A stretch of 64,000 bases of DNA from Casuarina equisetifolia. Taxonomy: Eukaryota > Streptophyta > Magnoliopsida > Fagales > Casuarinaceae. Of this stretch, positions 12,201 through 26,300 are shown one piece after another. The position numbers and the translations under genes are program-made. Location of the stretch: the NCBI GenBank assembly GCA_028551475.1, contig CM052357.1, forward strand, positions 9,471,931-9,535,930, read 5' to 3'. The notes below the pieces were generated by a model that saw nothing but the letters and a program-made list of their open reading frames with translations, was not told where the DNA came from and did no database searches. Each line of letters begins with the position of its first letter. Positions within the stretch are counted from its first letter, which is position 1.

Positions 12201-14480
12201 AGAGCATTTCTTTTGCAGAAAGTGCAAATCCTTTTCTACTTCACCTTAAACTTCTCCATCTATGAAATACAATCAAATTTTAATGAACTGACGGACCAGC
12301 TGAAATCTGGATTACATCTGGCATCCTATGAGGTTCGGCAATCTTCCTTTTGTTTTTTTTTTTTTGTTTTTGTTTGAATTCCATTATGCATATCTTTGCC
12401 GAGGAAAAGTTGTGATGTAGTGGTTGCGTTTTTGTATGCATCACTGTCTACCAATTTCCTGATTTGAGTTACCTGCTTCATTGTGTAAACTGAATGGCCA
12501 CATCGTGCCCACTATTTCAAGGTATTTTAGATATGAAAATCTTCTATGAATTGGTTCTGAATTTGAACTGAGTGACAAGAATTCAGCCTCTAACTTTGTT
12601 TAGAAAGGGGTATAATGATACTGACATTATAGTTAAATTCCGTTCAATTTCTGAACAATATGTCCAGTTTAAATTTTGTTCCTGGCCTACCGATTTAATT
12701 TAAGTTATTGAAGTTTTAAAAATGCCTCAATGTTAATCTTTAAATCTTATCTCACTTTTACTGTAGTAAACAACAATTACTATTGTGGCAAACCTCTCTT
12801 TTATAAATATATTCTTTTACACATGCTGTTATGATGTTGACATGATAGGTTAGGTTACTAGTTGCTATAGTAAATAGAAACTTATGGAAAACATATGAAA
12901 GCAATTATGTTGCTTTCTCTTTTTATTTATGATTATATGACATAAGCTAACCTAACATAATATTAGCATTATAAAGGCATACTAACATCAATTGTTACAA
13001 ATCTTGGCATGGATGTAAGGTATGAAGAAGTCCATAATTTGAGGATGAATTGAAAACTGACACAATTGTCCAGGGACCACAATTATACTTTAATCTGCAT
13101 AAACTATAGTCAGAACTCTTTCTGGTGCGGAAGAATGAACTCCTTAGTTCCGTGGTTTCATTGGTTATGGAAACTTAATTTATTGATGCTTACAGATATC
13201 CTAAGTCATTTATCATAAGAGTGATGATTTGGTGATCTTGGCATACAGTGTAAAGATTCTGAGTGATTATTTGTCATCTGGATGCAGAACTTGTATGTGA
13301 GCTTATCAAACTTGCAAGGTTCGACTGTATCTCCTCCTACTATTGTTCAGTCATCTGTTCTACCGGCAGTTGGGAATACTTCCTCAATGGAAAGATTAAA
13401 GCAACTGGCTCAAACCATTACGGGCTCTCATTCTAAAAACCTTGGCCTGAATAACACGGTATTTGGTAAGGTTAAGCAAGTTCGTCTATCATCAATCTTG
13501 CAGCACTCTCTCCATGGTGGTGATGGCAATGGTCCCTCACCTTCTCCAGCACCTCTTTCCCACCCTCACCATCATCACCACCACCATCATCATCATCATC
13601 ATCACCATCACCATAATACTCATCCATCTCCTGCAATTTCTCCCACTCCTGCACCTGAGAGGGGGGGTGTACCTGGAACTCAAAAAGGTGCACCTACTTC
13701 TCAGGATCCTTCGCCCTCGCCAACAAGAAGTTTGCCTGCTCCTGAGAAAAGTCATGAAGCAAAGCCCCCTGGTTGCAGAAACGGATATAAAAGGCATTCT
13801 TCAGGGCATAACAGAAAGCAGTCTCATTTAGCCCCTACCCCTGCTCCGCATACTTCTTCTCATTACCCTGCTGCCTCGCCTCAAGTGCCAGTATTCCCAC
13901 CAGCTCCTACATCTCGTACAATGCCTTCTTCTAGTCCTTTGCCAAATGTAGTCTTTTCGGGTAATCAGCCCCCACCAAAGAGTAAATCAGATTCAGAACA
14001 TTCTGACAATGTGCCGTCTGTTGCACCATCATCTAATAAATGTAAGTGCTCAACATATAGTGACGAAGTTTACTGCCTCAAATATAACTCACGATTTAAT
14101 ATTCCTGATATGCTTTATTGCAGTGAATTTTGTTTACGTCTCTTGTTCAGCATCATACAATTATTATCTGCTTCTTCCAGTGTTAGTATGATATAAAGTA
14201 GTTCAACATACGGTTGCCAAAAAGAAAAAAAGAAAAGAAAAGAAAAGAAAAGAAAAGAAAGAAAGATAGACCATCGATTTATTCATCTCTTCGCTTGGTT
14301 TTGTGGCATGTTACTGGTCTCGTGACACGCACAACTTTGAACCTCTTGAAATTTTATTTATGGATCTTCCATATGTACTTAACAGACTAATAGCCTATTT
14401 TTGCAGCTTCTGCAGGCTCCCTTCCTACTGCTCAGTGGATACTTTCTGTGTTCCTAGCTCTTGTAGTAGCTCATTTATAG
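9254..14480 (+). CDS. DUF7036-type membrane/GPI-anchored protein with proline-rich and polyhistidine region
   Basis: Five exons: 9254-9524, 11771-11883, 11961-12332, 13288-14041 and 14407-14480. All are GT-AG, phases agree, and they give 527 aa. The start MGKALEE was chosen because this frame gives a basic and Cys/Gly-rich N terminus, a hydrophobic segment at residues about 43-68, and then the conserved FWLPPFL..ADQG motif. I recall that layout from the plant family annotated DUF7036. The folded part runs through exons 2-4 (for example FPGGITISPPQ and NFTLNFSIYEIQSNF, residues about 90-340). After it comes a low-complexity region rich in Pro/Ser/His containing 16 consecutive histidines (346-361), and then a C-terminal hydrophobic tail after SSAGSLPTAQ, like a GPI-attachment signal. 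Function is unknown. It probably enters the secretory pathway and ends at the plasma membrane or cell wall (inference). Family assignment is from memory and moderately sure; the exon structure is well supported. Confidence -1.
13567..13614 (+). repeat. Histidine-codon tract (CAY)16
   Basis: Sixteen consecutive His codons, mixing CAC and CAT, inside exon 4 of the DUF7036-type gene. A further His-Pro lies just before it. Confidence -1.
14220..14265. repeat. A/G-rich simple repeat (AAAAG)n
   Basis: Several tandem aaaag units in the last intron of the DUF7036-type gene. Confidence -1.
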
Positions 14481-14539
14481 CGAAGGAAGAAGACCCCAAT
14501 ATTTTAAGTTACTTCCCCAGTACTCAAAAGGGCTGATTG

Positions 14540-16770
14540 TAGCTTTTCACTGGACAGACTGGAGGAGTTGTGCTAGTGTGAGCAACGCAAAGGGCGTCCA
14601 TCACATTGGAGTGGTTATGTGTTGCTTTTGTGCGTGTAAATATTTGGTTACAAAAATCCAGTGGGTAGATGCATTTTCAGGTCAAAGTCACGTTGGTGGC
14701 AGGCCTCGGTGCACGCATTACCGCTGTTTTGTGTATTCTAATCTGCAGAAATGTAAGAGGGGTTAAAAACCAACACATCTATCATATTACCTTTTGTTTC
14801 TCACCTTTTCCATCTCCATTATCATGCCATCACTAAAGCAGGAAGTTCATTTGGCTGAGACTCTTGAAGATACAAAGCAATCATCAATGGAAAGAGTGAG
14901 TCTTTTGGAGTGTTTTGGCATTACGGTAAACATTCCCACACCAATACTGTCTGGAAGCCTGATCAAGGAGATTTATGAAGCCACTGAACCTAGATTGCTG
15001 CAATGTGAATGGCCATGTAGTATTTTTGACCACATATATATTCTCTCTTACGAAACTAGAATATTCAATTTTTATATATGTTTTATTTCAGCTAGTTGTA
15101 TTGGAGTGGAAACTCTGGGGAACATGTCAAGTTGGTCATGCGTCAGATTTTTCATTGGTAAGGCTAAAATGACTGAAACAAAGGAAATGAGAGAAAATGA
15201 TTTTCTAACTAATTTTAATAGGGAAAATTACTTATTTTTACGGAGGTTCAAGTCCATAAACAATTGTGGTTTGGATGTGAAGATTCACCGATTATGGTTA
15301 ATCACATTTTTAAGGTCATAATACCCTCAGAGGATATTCTTTCGCTAAACAAGCATAATGTAGGATTAAAGCTAAATTTCACAATTATGTAGATAAAGAA
15401 AGACTTATGGAAATTTTCTTCTTTTTATTACCCAACAAAAAAAATAATTATCAGGAGACAAGAAAAAACCTAACATAAATTCCAAAAACATTATCTAGCC
15501 ATATATTTAAATAATTGAATCCTTAATATGATTAGATGGAACTTGCAATACAATAATAAAAACATCAAATTTTAATATATGAATTTTGACAAATAAATTT
15601 TATTAAAATATCATTAAGCTGAGATATTGATGATTACTTTTCTTAAATTACCTTAAGGAGGTCTTTGGGAGGAGATTGTAAATGCCATTGTAACATAGTT
15701 GTTTTTTTCACACTTGGCATCAATTTTTCTTTTAAAATTAAGTTGTTCATTAGAAGGATCTCACTTGCCTTAGTAAATCCAAGAGATTGATACTTAATAT
15801 TTGTGGTTACCAGTCATTTCATATTAAGAATCATTGCACTAGTTGATTTTTTACCAAAATCATCACAATGGTTGAATTCAATTCAGTTTGAAAGCATTGG
15901 GATATTAATTAAAATAATTTATTTGAATGACCAAAACAAGAAATTCAATTATATTTGAGTTAGAAACATACTTCTGCAAGTTAAAATAAATTTGTGATTT
16001 AAATTTCCCATGTATACGTTATACTTTACAAGTGATATATATATTATTTTCTTTTCTTTTTTTTTTTTTACCATAGAGATGGATTTATCTAGTAATTTAT
16101 CTAACTATAATTTAGTTGTTATTTGCAAGAGATGAAAGCTACTATGAATGTGAGGTGTAACGAGCACAATTGAAATCAGAGCCGAAAAGTTATCTGCAAG
16201 AAATGAGAGCCACAATTGATTTTTCAAAGCTCTGATATCTGCCTTGTCAGGTGGAGCTCTGTTTTCAAGCATAATGTCTACTTTCCTTATCCTTTTTTGG
16301 AGCTATGCTTTGGATTTTGATCAAAATCTTTGGACCGGACCATCTTCTTCCCGAGATATTTGTTGTGGCTCGATCTCAACAGACCACGTTTACCCCTAAT
16401 TCCAATGCAGTTTGTTTTGTTTCTCTGTGAACCCTAGCTCTACCCTGTTTTTTCATCTGTGCAGAGCACTCTCCTCCCAAGCTCTCCGCCATTGTTATTG
16501 TTTCTGCTAATTCTCTGTTATTCAGTATCTTAATGGTTCAGGTTTCCACCATTAAAGAAAAAGAAAGAGAGAAAAAGAAAACCAGAAAAGAGAAAAAAGA
16601 ACGTATAGAAAGATCACGAACAGAGAAGCTGCCCTTAAAGATCATGAATAGAGAAGATGCCTTTGTCTGCAACTCAATAAAATAGATGTGGACACGGTTG
16701 AAGGGACTCAGATATCTGGGTCTGGGCCAACTGTCATCGTGTCACTCTCCCGTGAAAGCAGCTCAATTTC
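14540..16770. other. Gene-poor stretch between the DUF7036-type gene and DPE2
   Basis: The first part (to about 14770) is probably 3' UTR of the preceding gene. From 14794 to 15321 the plus strand is open for 175 codons, with a codable segment around 14830-15030 and a possible acceptor/donor pair near 15090-15160. I recognise no family and do not call a gene. 15320-16300 is AT-rich without genes. Near 16605-16660 a 27-nt unit (aagatcacgaacagagaag and a close second copy) is duplicated. Confidence -1.
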
Positions 16771-17385
16771 CATTATAAAAAATAGATACACTCCCTCCCC
16801 TGTCCGCTTCCCCGCTGAAAAATATCATACTGATTAATTCCACTGCACACGCCGCTCTTGCTCTCTCTCTCTCTCTCTCTCTTGTTCCTTGCGCTTAAAA
16901 TCTGGTCACCTTTTTCTCCCAAAAAATCTGGACAGGGGAAAGTGATAGCATTTCCCTGTTCTTTTCTGTTTTCGAGCCAAACAAACTACGTTCGCATATA
17001 CTCGTTTGTTCGTCACTTCATCTTATTGATAAACTGAACACTCTTCCGAGTTGGCGTGGAAACGTATACCTTTGAACTCAAGCAAAGGTGATTACGAGTA
17101 GTTCATATCTCAGTTGGGTTTGATTCAATCTTAAGCCAAACATGGTGAATTTTGACCTGGGTTCTCGTCATTTGCTCTACAAACGATTGAAGCTTGCATC
17201 AATTCTCCAAATTTTTGATCTATGGCTTTCTGGGCTTTGTAAATTTAACTTGTGTGTTTTATTTTATTGGAATTCTGTGTAATTAATGATTACGAGTCTG
17301 TCATTCGATTTTGGGTATCCTAACACTGAGAAATATTGCTTCGGTTTTGCTAGATATTGTTGCAGCTACAGTTTGATTGGACGAA
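16770..17385 (+). promoter_or_regulatory. DPE2 core promoter and 5' UTR with a leader intron
   Basis: A TATA-like attataaaaaatag lies at about 16772 and is followed by a CT repeat (16860-16881) typical of plant leaders. A donor at 17088 (gcaaag|gtgatt) and an acceptor at 17362-17363 (gttgcag|ctac) fit a 5' UTR intron ending 22 nt before the ATG. Inferred from signals only; no transcript evidence. Confidence -1.
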
Positions 17386-20300
17386 ATGTTGAATTTGGGA
17401 TTGTTTTCTGGGACCAAGTCAATGAAATCGGTGATTGTGAGCTTCAGACTGCCATACTATACTCACTGGGGTCAGAGCCTGCTTGTATGTGGGTCTGAGC
17501 CGGTGCTTGGTTCATGGAATGTGAAGAAGGGCCTATTACTGAGCCCTGTTCATGAGGGTGATGAACTTGTATGGAGTGGAGGTATCGCAGTACCGAGTGG
17601 GTTCGAGGGCGAGTACAGTTATTATGTGGTTGATGACGAAAAAAATGTGCTGAGATGGGAGATGGGGAAGAGGCGTAAATTGCTTCTGCCTGAAGGGATT
17701 CAAGATGGAGATATCGTGGAGTTCCGTGACCTTTGGCAGGTATTGCTTCGACTCTTTTTTCTTTATGATCCTTTTTTTTCTCATGACTTTGATTCGGAAA
17801 GGTGGTTTTCTTTTTCTTCTTCTTCTTCCTTTTAAGTAAATTTTCTCTTGAAAGCAAACGGGTAATCTTTTCACGGTGCGGGGCGAAAGGCTTAAGATGT
17901 CGCTTTTGTCTTTTACGATATTCCTGGGACAACTTCACAGATATCATATTTGTCCCAAGCACTATGTTGTAACTTGATTTTTTCTTTCCTAGATAATCGT
18001 CCAAAGGATAAATGCTCATTTTATTCTGAGCTACTGTTTGGTTTCTCTGCTCTTCTAATTTTGATTGTTTGGTTGCTTAAAAGGACGAGAAAGGAAAGTC
18101 CATTATGATTCCACTCCAATCGGAATTTAATTTACTGCTTTTATTTATTTTGGGTCTCCATTCTTTTCAGCAATCAAATGCAGGACATCGCATTTTGAAG
18201 TCACAGTTATCCTTGACTATTTTGTTGTAGTCGTTTTCTTTGTCAATTGATTTTGCCTTGTTATATGATTGTGGTACCAGAGTAAGCTTACATTGGTTTT
18301 TAATTTGTGAAAGAAAAATTGAGGAACGACACATTCTTGATTTATGCCATAGATGACAAAAAAGTATAAATTTTGCAAGGAACTTTGACAGAAAGGTAGA
18401 AGATCAAGTCCCTTCATGTAGGAACTATATGCCACATAAAAGTGGCTGTTCAAAGTCTCTGGAGAAGAAGCTAAGCCTTTATACATTTGAACACAATCAA
18501 TACTGTTAGTATTCACTGCATACAGTTACATGCACTATTACTAAAGCTTCTAAGTTTGCCTGATGCTGCCACACATCTATCTCTAATATGGTTGAAACTT
18601 CTCTTCTTAATTTTGCATCAGATAAGCATCAAGCTATTGTAGCCTTCATTAGCTTAAATTCAGCTAGAACAGTTTCCACCCGAATGGCAATCATCACACC
18701 GTATGTAGTGGTTTAACTACGGCTGTCTTCTTGATAAAAAAGTTTGGTAAATATTTTTTGTGTTTACTTAGCTGCGGTTAATTCTCATTGCTTTCTCGAG
18801 ACAACTTGGCTTAGTGGTAAGCCAAGGTCGCTTGGGTCCCAAGTCCAACACCTCCCCTTTCCCCCATATTTTTTTTTTTTAAAATGTCATTGCTGTCTAT
18901 AATTTAGGAGGAAAGCCTTTGTTTCTTGTCATTTGCAAAATTTACTGAAAAGTTCTCATTATTGAATCCAGACTGGTTCAGATGATATCCCTTTCAGAAG
19001 TGCATTCAAAAATGTCATCTTTAACAGAAGTTGGAATTTGAACGTAGAGAGACCTCTAGGCACGGTTCAAAATAAGCTGGAGGAAGGTAATTTGAATTCA
19101 GTTTGTTCGTTGCTACTCCTTGTTGTGATGTAATACTTTTTGTGAATTTTAATTTTGCTAACTCCATTAATTGTTTGTTACTCCTGTCTATTAGTGGATG
19201 CAGTTCTCATCCAATTCAAGATTTGCTGCCCACATATAGAACAAGATACATCAGTATGAACTCTTCTTCTCACGATAACATCTTACTGCTTATATGTCTT
19301 GGTAGTTCTGAGTTCCGTTGGTTATCTTTCCACCTTGTTCTTGTTGAATAACTCATCTTGCACTCATGCAGGTCTACGTGATTGGTACCCATAAAAAGTT
19401 GGGGCAATGGAAGGTCCAGGATGGACTTAAACTTAGCTATGCTGGTAATTCAATCTGGAAAGGTGACTGGCTGCTGCGAAAGGCTGATTTTCCCATAAAA
19501 TATCCTTTTTGGTCTTCAATTATTTGATGGCGTACTGCGTTCTGCATTGCTATTATTTACTGTCTATATCTATTGATATTTACCAAGTGTACACATTTCT
19601 CTCTTTTCCTTGATGGTTGTTCCACGTATAAGTATAGTAAGTATAGCACGGCAGGAAAGTTTTCTTTAGAAACTGGTACCAATCGGGAACTAAATGTTGG
19701 CTTCTCCGAGAATCAACCAAGATACATTGTCCTTTCAGATGGCATGTTTCGAGTATGTTATCAAAAAAGGATTACATACAAGTGTTTGGGTCACTCCGGA
19801 GCTGTCACAGTTTGTTCTAATTATTGATCTATTCCACTAGGAATTTCCTTGGCGGGGTGCTGGTGTTGCAGTTCCCATGTTTTCTGTTAGGTCAGAATCT
19901 GATATTGGAGTTGGAGAGTTTCCTGACCTGAAGTTACTTGTTGATTGGGCTGTGGATTCTGGGTTCCATTTAGTTCAGCTTTTGCCAATCAATGATACAT
20001 CCGTGCATCAGATGTGGTGGGATTCATATCCTTACAGGTATATGCCTTTGGTTTTAGAATACATGACTAAACTTTCTCTTATCTTTTTCATTTGTTCTAT
20101 GTCTTGTGTATGTTGGGGTTAGAATAGAGGTTTTTACAACAAATTGAGGAAATTGACATGTCCAAAACTTGTATGAAGTTGTGAATTAGATCTGTAATTT
20201 AGTTTGGTTCTGATAAATGGGTGTATCCTGCCATTTTGTCTGGCTTTACAATAACCCTTCTCCTCTACTTCAATTATAGGCGTTTTAGTTATGACTTCTG

Positions 20301-23300
20301 CCATGAGTTCTGTACACAAGATTGTGTTATAATTTAACCAGTCACTTTGTCTGGGTTCACGAATCATGTTGCTCCCTTTTAATTACTGTCATTGCATGAG
20401 AAAGATATCTTTCACATTGTCTGTCACTGGCTTCTAATCCACTTAAGTTTCATTCTAGATGGACAATCATGATCTGATAAATATTTTTATCCCGGTCTTT
20501 CTGGTGCAGCTCACTTTCTGTATTTGCATTGCACCCATTATACCTGAGAGTTCAAGCACTTTCAGAAAGTATTCCGGATGATATCAAGGTGAGGTGCATG
20601 ACCTTTCAATTTTCATTTGAGTAGAACTGGTTGTGAGTCTTCACATAATTTATGTGGATATCTAAAATTTTTTGCTTGCTTGTGTCTTTTCTTTTCTCAA
20701 CAGCAAGAGATTCAGGAGGCAAAACGAGGACTGGATGGAAAGGTGATCACATAATTTCTTATTCCTTTAATATCATGATGACACACACTCTTCATTTTAT
20801 TTTCATTTAATGTCACATGATACATAACTTCATAAACAAGATCTCCATGACTTGGACTATGTGATGCCTGTATTAGTTGTTCCTGGCATACAGTGACAGG
20901 ATGAAAGATTATATCATTGTGCAAACTGGTCTTCCTGAAACTTAACTTTGTAGATTATCCTTTGGTAAAGATATGTTTAACTTTGTAGATTATTGTTTGG
21001 TAAAGATATGTTATATGTATTTTTCTGTTGGTTACATGTCTAGCAAGTCATTTACAATTTATCTAGCTCCCTTGTAACCCAACCTTCCATCTCATTCTTT
21101 ATTTGGCATGATACTATTGGTTTTGGTCTGCCAAAGACTACTGTGAATGAAATATTTGTTGTAAAGTCTTGGGCAAAAGTTACCACCTTTTTTTTGGGAG
21201 CCTTCTATCTCTTATTCTTTATTTGGTGTGATACTATACTACTGTTAGTTTTGGTCTACCTAAAACTACTGTAAATGAAGTATTTATTTGTTCGCCCATT
21301 TGGTAAGTTAAAATCACCTCATTATTTCCCTGAAATAACTGGTCCCTTTCATCTAGGTTAAGTGGTTAAGAAACAAACCATGAAGTCAATGACTGTTTCC
21401 TGATAAAGAAATAGAAATTGTGCAGAATAAAATGGTCGGTTTATTAATAAAATGCCACTTGTGTTGTTATATATAAATTACAAATTTACTCGTATTTGTT
21501 TGTGGTGATTGTTTTTCTTGTGATATCTGGCATTTATTAGTGGCACGTTTACCAACAAAAACATGGTAATGATAGAAGTCCAACTATGTATTACCAGTTT
21601 ATATTAATCTATTTGGCTTTGCATCTATGCAGGATGTTGATTACGAAGCTACTATGACTGCTAAACTTTCAATCGCCAAGAAAATTTTTAACTTGGAGAA
21701 AGATTTGATACTTAACTCCAAATCCTTTCAGAATTTTTTTTCTGAAAATGAGGTCTTGCTGTGTTCTACTTTCTTGTTACCATTATGAATATTTGATATC
21801 TTACATTATCTTTCATTCTACTGAAATTGGTACTCAATTGATTGCCAGTTTGTCATTAGACCATAATTGCTGTACTGAAAGCTGTGTTTTGGTTGTAAAG
21901 GATTGGTTAAAACCCTATGCAGCATTCTGTTTTCTGCGGGACTTTTTTGAAACATCAGATCATAGCCAATGGGGTCGCTATTCTCTGTATTCAAAAGATA
22001 AGGTAATAAACCTTGTGTTTCGGGTGGTCAAGTGTAGTTGTAACTCCTTCCGTGTAGACAGTCACTTAATGAGACGCCGTAGTCCTTTCCCCTTTGTTTG
22101 TAATGATGGTTTTTCTTTTCCTACAGCTTGAGAAACTTGTCGCTAAAGACAGCCTGCACTATGATGTGATTTGCTTCCATTATTATATCCAATACCATTT
22201 ACACTTACAAGTAAGTGGAGTTAATCTTTGTTGTATATTTTTATATTGACTCATGCTATTGAACAAAAGGGCATTTACTTTGTTGTATCCTCACTAAATG
22301 GCAGTTGTCAGAGGCAGCAGGATATGCAAGAAAGAAAGGAGTGATCTTGAAGGGCGACCTGCCTATTGGCGTTGACAGGAATAGTGTGGACACCTGGGTC
22401 TACCCAAATTTGTTCCGCATGAACACATCTACCGGAGCACCTCCAGATTATTTTGATAAAAATGGGCAGAACTGGGGATTCCCTACTTATAACTGGGAGG
22501 AAATGTCAAAAGACAATTATGCTTGGTGGCGAGCTCGTTTAACCCAGGTTTTGTTCTCCAAATATTATGATCCTACCCTTGTTGCCGGGGTTTTGAGTAC
22601 CATGTCACTTTCCCTGATTGATGTATAACTTAAAGTTATGTTTGCTTGCTTCCATGCCAGATGGCAAAATACTTTACAGCTTACAGGATTGACCACATAT
22701 TGGGCTTCTTTCGGATTTGGGAGCTTCCAGAGCATGCTATGACAGGTCTAGTTGGAAAATTTCGACCATCTATCCCATTGAGTCAGGTAAAGTTAATTTT
22801 CTTGGTCAAAAAGCTAGCTTACTTGGAAAGCAAGTGAAACAGGTTGTAAACTCTGGTGATTGTTATAGAAGCAATTTTTCTTTTCACATTATTGTGCTAA
22901 TTTCACAGGAAGAGCTCGAAAGAGAGGGAATATGGGATTTTAACCGCTTGAGTCGCCCATATATTCGGCAGGATCTGTTACAGGTTAACGAATTTCCTTC
23001 TTGGCCGTTTTCTGCTTTCTCCAAATTTATGTGAACGGTTAAAAATTTATTCATTTATACAGATTTATATCTCTCTTTTCTTTTCTTTCTTGATTCAGGA
23101 TAAATTTGGAGCTTCTTGGACTTTTATTGCCACAAATTTCCTCAATGAATATCAGAAGCAGTGTTATGAGGTGATAATAATGCTTTATTAGATAAAGGGA
23201 TTTGGTAAATTTTTTTTCTTGATAATTCATAATGAATCCTTGGAAGGATTTTTTATTTTTTATCTTCTGTTAAATGTTTGGTTGAGGGCCTAACTCTGCT

Positions 23301-26300
23301 ATTTTTATTCCCTCCCCTCTTTAGTTTAGGGAGGACTGCAACACAGAGAAAAAAATTGCTGCCAAGCTGAAATCATGTGCAGAAAGGTTCTCATTATTGG
23401 AGAGTGAGCAGAAGACTCTGCGTGATCTTTTTGATCTTCTTCAGGTGAACTCAAAGAAGGAATTCAATTTTTCTCTTTTCATCCTTTTTTATATTGTGTT
23501 ATATATCAGGCACTTTTCTCAAGTCTTATGTTGATTGTTTTGAATTGCATTACTGTGTCCTGGTACTAGGTTTTGATCTGTTCAACTGTTGCTGCAGAAC
23601 ATAGTTCTTATCAGAGATCCAGAGGATCCAAGGAAGTTCTATCCTCGTTTCAATCTTGAAGATACTTCAAGTTTTAAGGATTTGGATGATCACAGGTTCT
23701 TGAAATATTTTAGTTGGAAAATCAGCTTATTATATATATATATATATATATATATGTTGCTGATACAGACACTAGATGTTTGTATTAATTAGAGGCATTC
23801 AATTGTGTACACCTTCTTATGGCTAATCATTTTGGTTATCTATTCTTAAAACCAAAACAAATTCTTTTCCTTCTTTCCTTTTTTAACTCTCACAAGATAC
23901 TACCAGCTGAAGCTTATTTACCATCCCGTGATACAGCAAAAATATTCTGAGAAGATTATACTATGATTACTATTTCCATCGTCAAGAAAGTCTTTGGCGG
24001 CAAAATGCTTTGAAGACCCTGCCTGCCCTCCTGAACTCATCGGATATGCTGGCCTGTGGGGAAGATCTGGGTCTTATTCCTTCTTGTGTTCACCCTGTAT
24101 GTTTGTTCAGCGATTCCCCTCCTCTCCCCTCTCCTCTGAGCGGCCATCTACTTTTATATTTCTGATATTGAGAGAAAAAAAAAACGAAGAGATTCTTCTA
24201 ATGGTGTAATATTTATGCAGGTCATGCAAGAGTTAGGATTAATAGGCTTGCGTATTCAACGTATGCCAAGTGAACCTGGTTTGGAGTTTGGTGTTCCTTC
24301 TCAGTACAGTTACATGACGGTGAGACCTTTTGACACTGCTTGTCTATCATGTATCCATTTTATTGTGGTGCAACGTGGTATAGCAATAATAGAATACTAA
24401 TTTTTTCTTTTTACATAGAATCTTATAGATTACGGAAAAAAAGATTACCACAAGTCTTACAAACCAGCTGATCGTTTGTGGAGATCCCTTTACCTTGATA
24501 TCATTTTTTACAGGTGCAATTGGGTATCCCGAAAGGGATTCTTGTACTTGATTTCCTTGTAGAGAATTTTGATGTGACAGCTAAAACAGTCGAACCAAAC
24601 AAAAATATCTTTCAAATTATGAAGTCTTCAAATGTACTTCTGGTGTCATGTTTTGATTTCAGAGAAACCAAGACCTGCGGTGGTTTCAAAGTTTTAAAGG
24701 AATACAGCACTGACAATAGTGTTAAAATAGAAAAATGAATAAACACTTGAATTGCTTTACAAGATAGAATGCAATTTGGTTGTTTCTTTCATGTATGTGT
24801 AATATATAATAGTATAATTAAGAATCACCAGTAGATTAATCCAAATATGTTATTTAATAAGAAAAAAATGAAAAAAAAAATGCCCCAACTAAATCGTGAC
24901 CTCAAAAGGCTTCAATAATAGAAGTAATTAAGAAGATACACCAACTCTTAAAATAAAAAAATAAAAGTTATAATTGGATTAAATATTTGAAGCCATACCA
25001 TCAACTTCTCTGGAATCTGAACTTCTTTTTCGTTCACATTCTTGTATTTTTTTCCTGATAAACATTGGAGTTCTCTTTCATGATGTATTTTTTTTCTTTT
25101 AATTCATTTTTGTTTCCCAATCCCTTATCCGTTGAACCATACAATAGTTGAAGCATAGTAAGAGCCTTGAAGATAGAATAGGTTGGAATTGCAATGTAAC
25201 TAAAAAAGAATGCAAAATGGTAATACAATATAATTAATTTGGAAAGAGGGTTTTGACATCTTGCCAAAAAGAAGAAAGTTTTTATGTTCTCCATCTACTG
25301 GCTTTAGATATGTCTTCTCTGTGTGCCTACAGTAAGTATAGGTCCCACTATTGAAGGCACTGGGGCATTTCTCTTTTTTTATGCATGAAGGGGCATATAA
25401 AGGAAAATACCAAATGAATATAGCTTGCTTCACTTGCATTTTGGGAGGCGTGCCCTCTACTCCCTCCTGGTTCTGCCACTTGCAAAATGATCCTGTCTGT
25501 ACAATGAATTAATATTGTGAAAACAAAGTTGACTTGTTTTGACCGTTATCTGTAAATTCAAGGGAATAATTTCCTGTTTGCTGAATATTTAAACATATGC
25601 TTATTGTACATTAGTGACATTATTTTTCACATTGCAATGGTTATTTAGTTTGAAAGCTTTTCCTTTCTTTAATTAGTTCTTTGAGCTCATCTTCATAATG
25701 TGTATTCTCTAATCATTAAGTCAAATGGTGCTCTTGTAACAGCCTCTGCGGTAGGAATTTGAATTTCTATGTAGTTCCGGAAGTACATGTTTTACCATAA
25801 TTGCCGATTGAATCAGATCTCATGTCAGCTCTTAGTTACCTTTTAATGTTTTCTATCGAAATTTTCCTGTTTTAGGCTTGATGATTCCATAATTTGTAAA
25901 GCAAACCTTGTAAAACGTATTATCAAGATCTTAATTTTTTGTGTTATGAATTTTATGGTATTTTGGATACGGCATCTGGACATATGGTTAAAATATTCAA
26001 CTGAAGTTTAAGGATCTTCCCCTTGCATGTGATTAGAAAGTGAGTAACAGGTTAGCTGCATAATGTCACAGGTGTGTGCTCCATCTTGCCATGACTGCTC
26101 AACCCTGCGTGCTTGGTGGGAAGAAGACGAAGAAAGAAGACGTCGATTTTTTAAGACTGTAGTCGGGTCTGACAAGATGCCAGCTAGTCAATGTGTTCCT
26201 GAGATTGTACATTTCATTCTAAGGCAACATGTGGAAGCGCCGTCTATGTGGGCAATTTTCCCTCTTCAGGTATAATGGTGGTTATCTTGTAATGATCTTG

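Noticed and set aside
13472-13797. Asp- or Met-rich open frames on the minus strand
   Set aside because: They are antisense shadows of the histidine-codon tract in the DUF7036-type gene.
14794-15321. 175-codon open frame after the DUF7036-type gene
   Set aside because: Mixed quality: some codable sequence in the first part, AT-rich filler later, no recognised family. Insufficient to call a gene.
26063-26071. Reading through from the intron insert at 24.4-24.7 kb into the next DPE2 exon
   Set aside because: The exons ending 24319 and starting 26072 join in phase and match the conserved DPE2 protein, and the insert ends in a stop codon.
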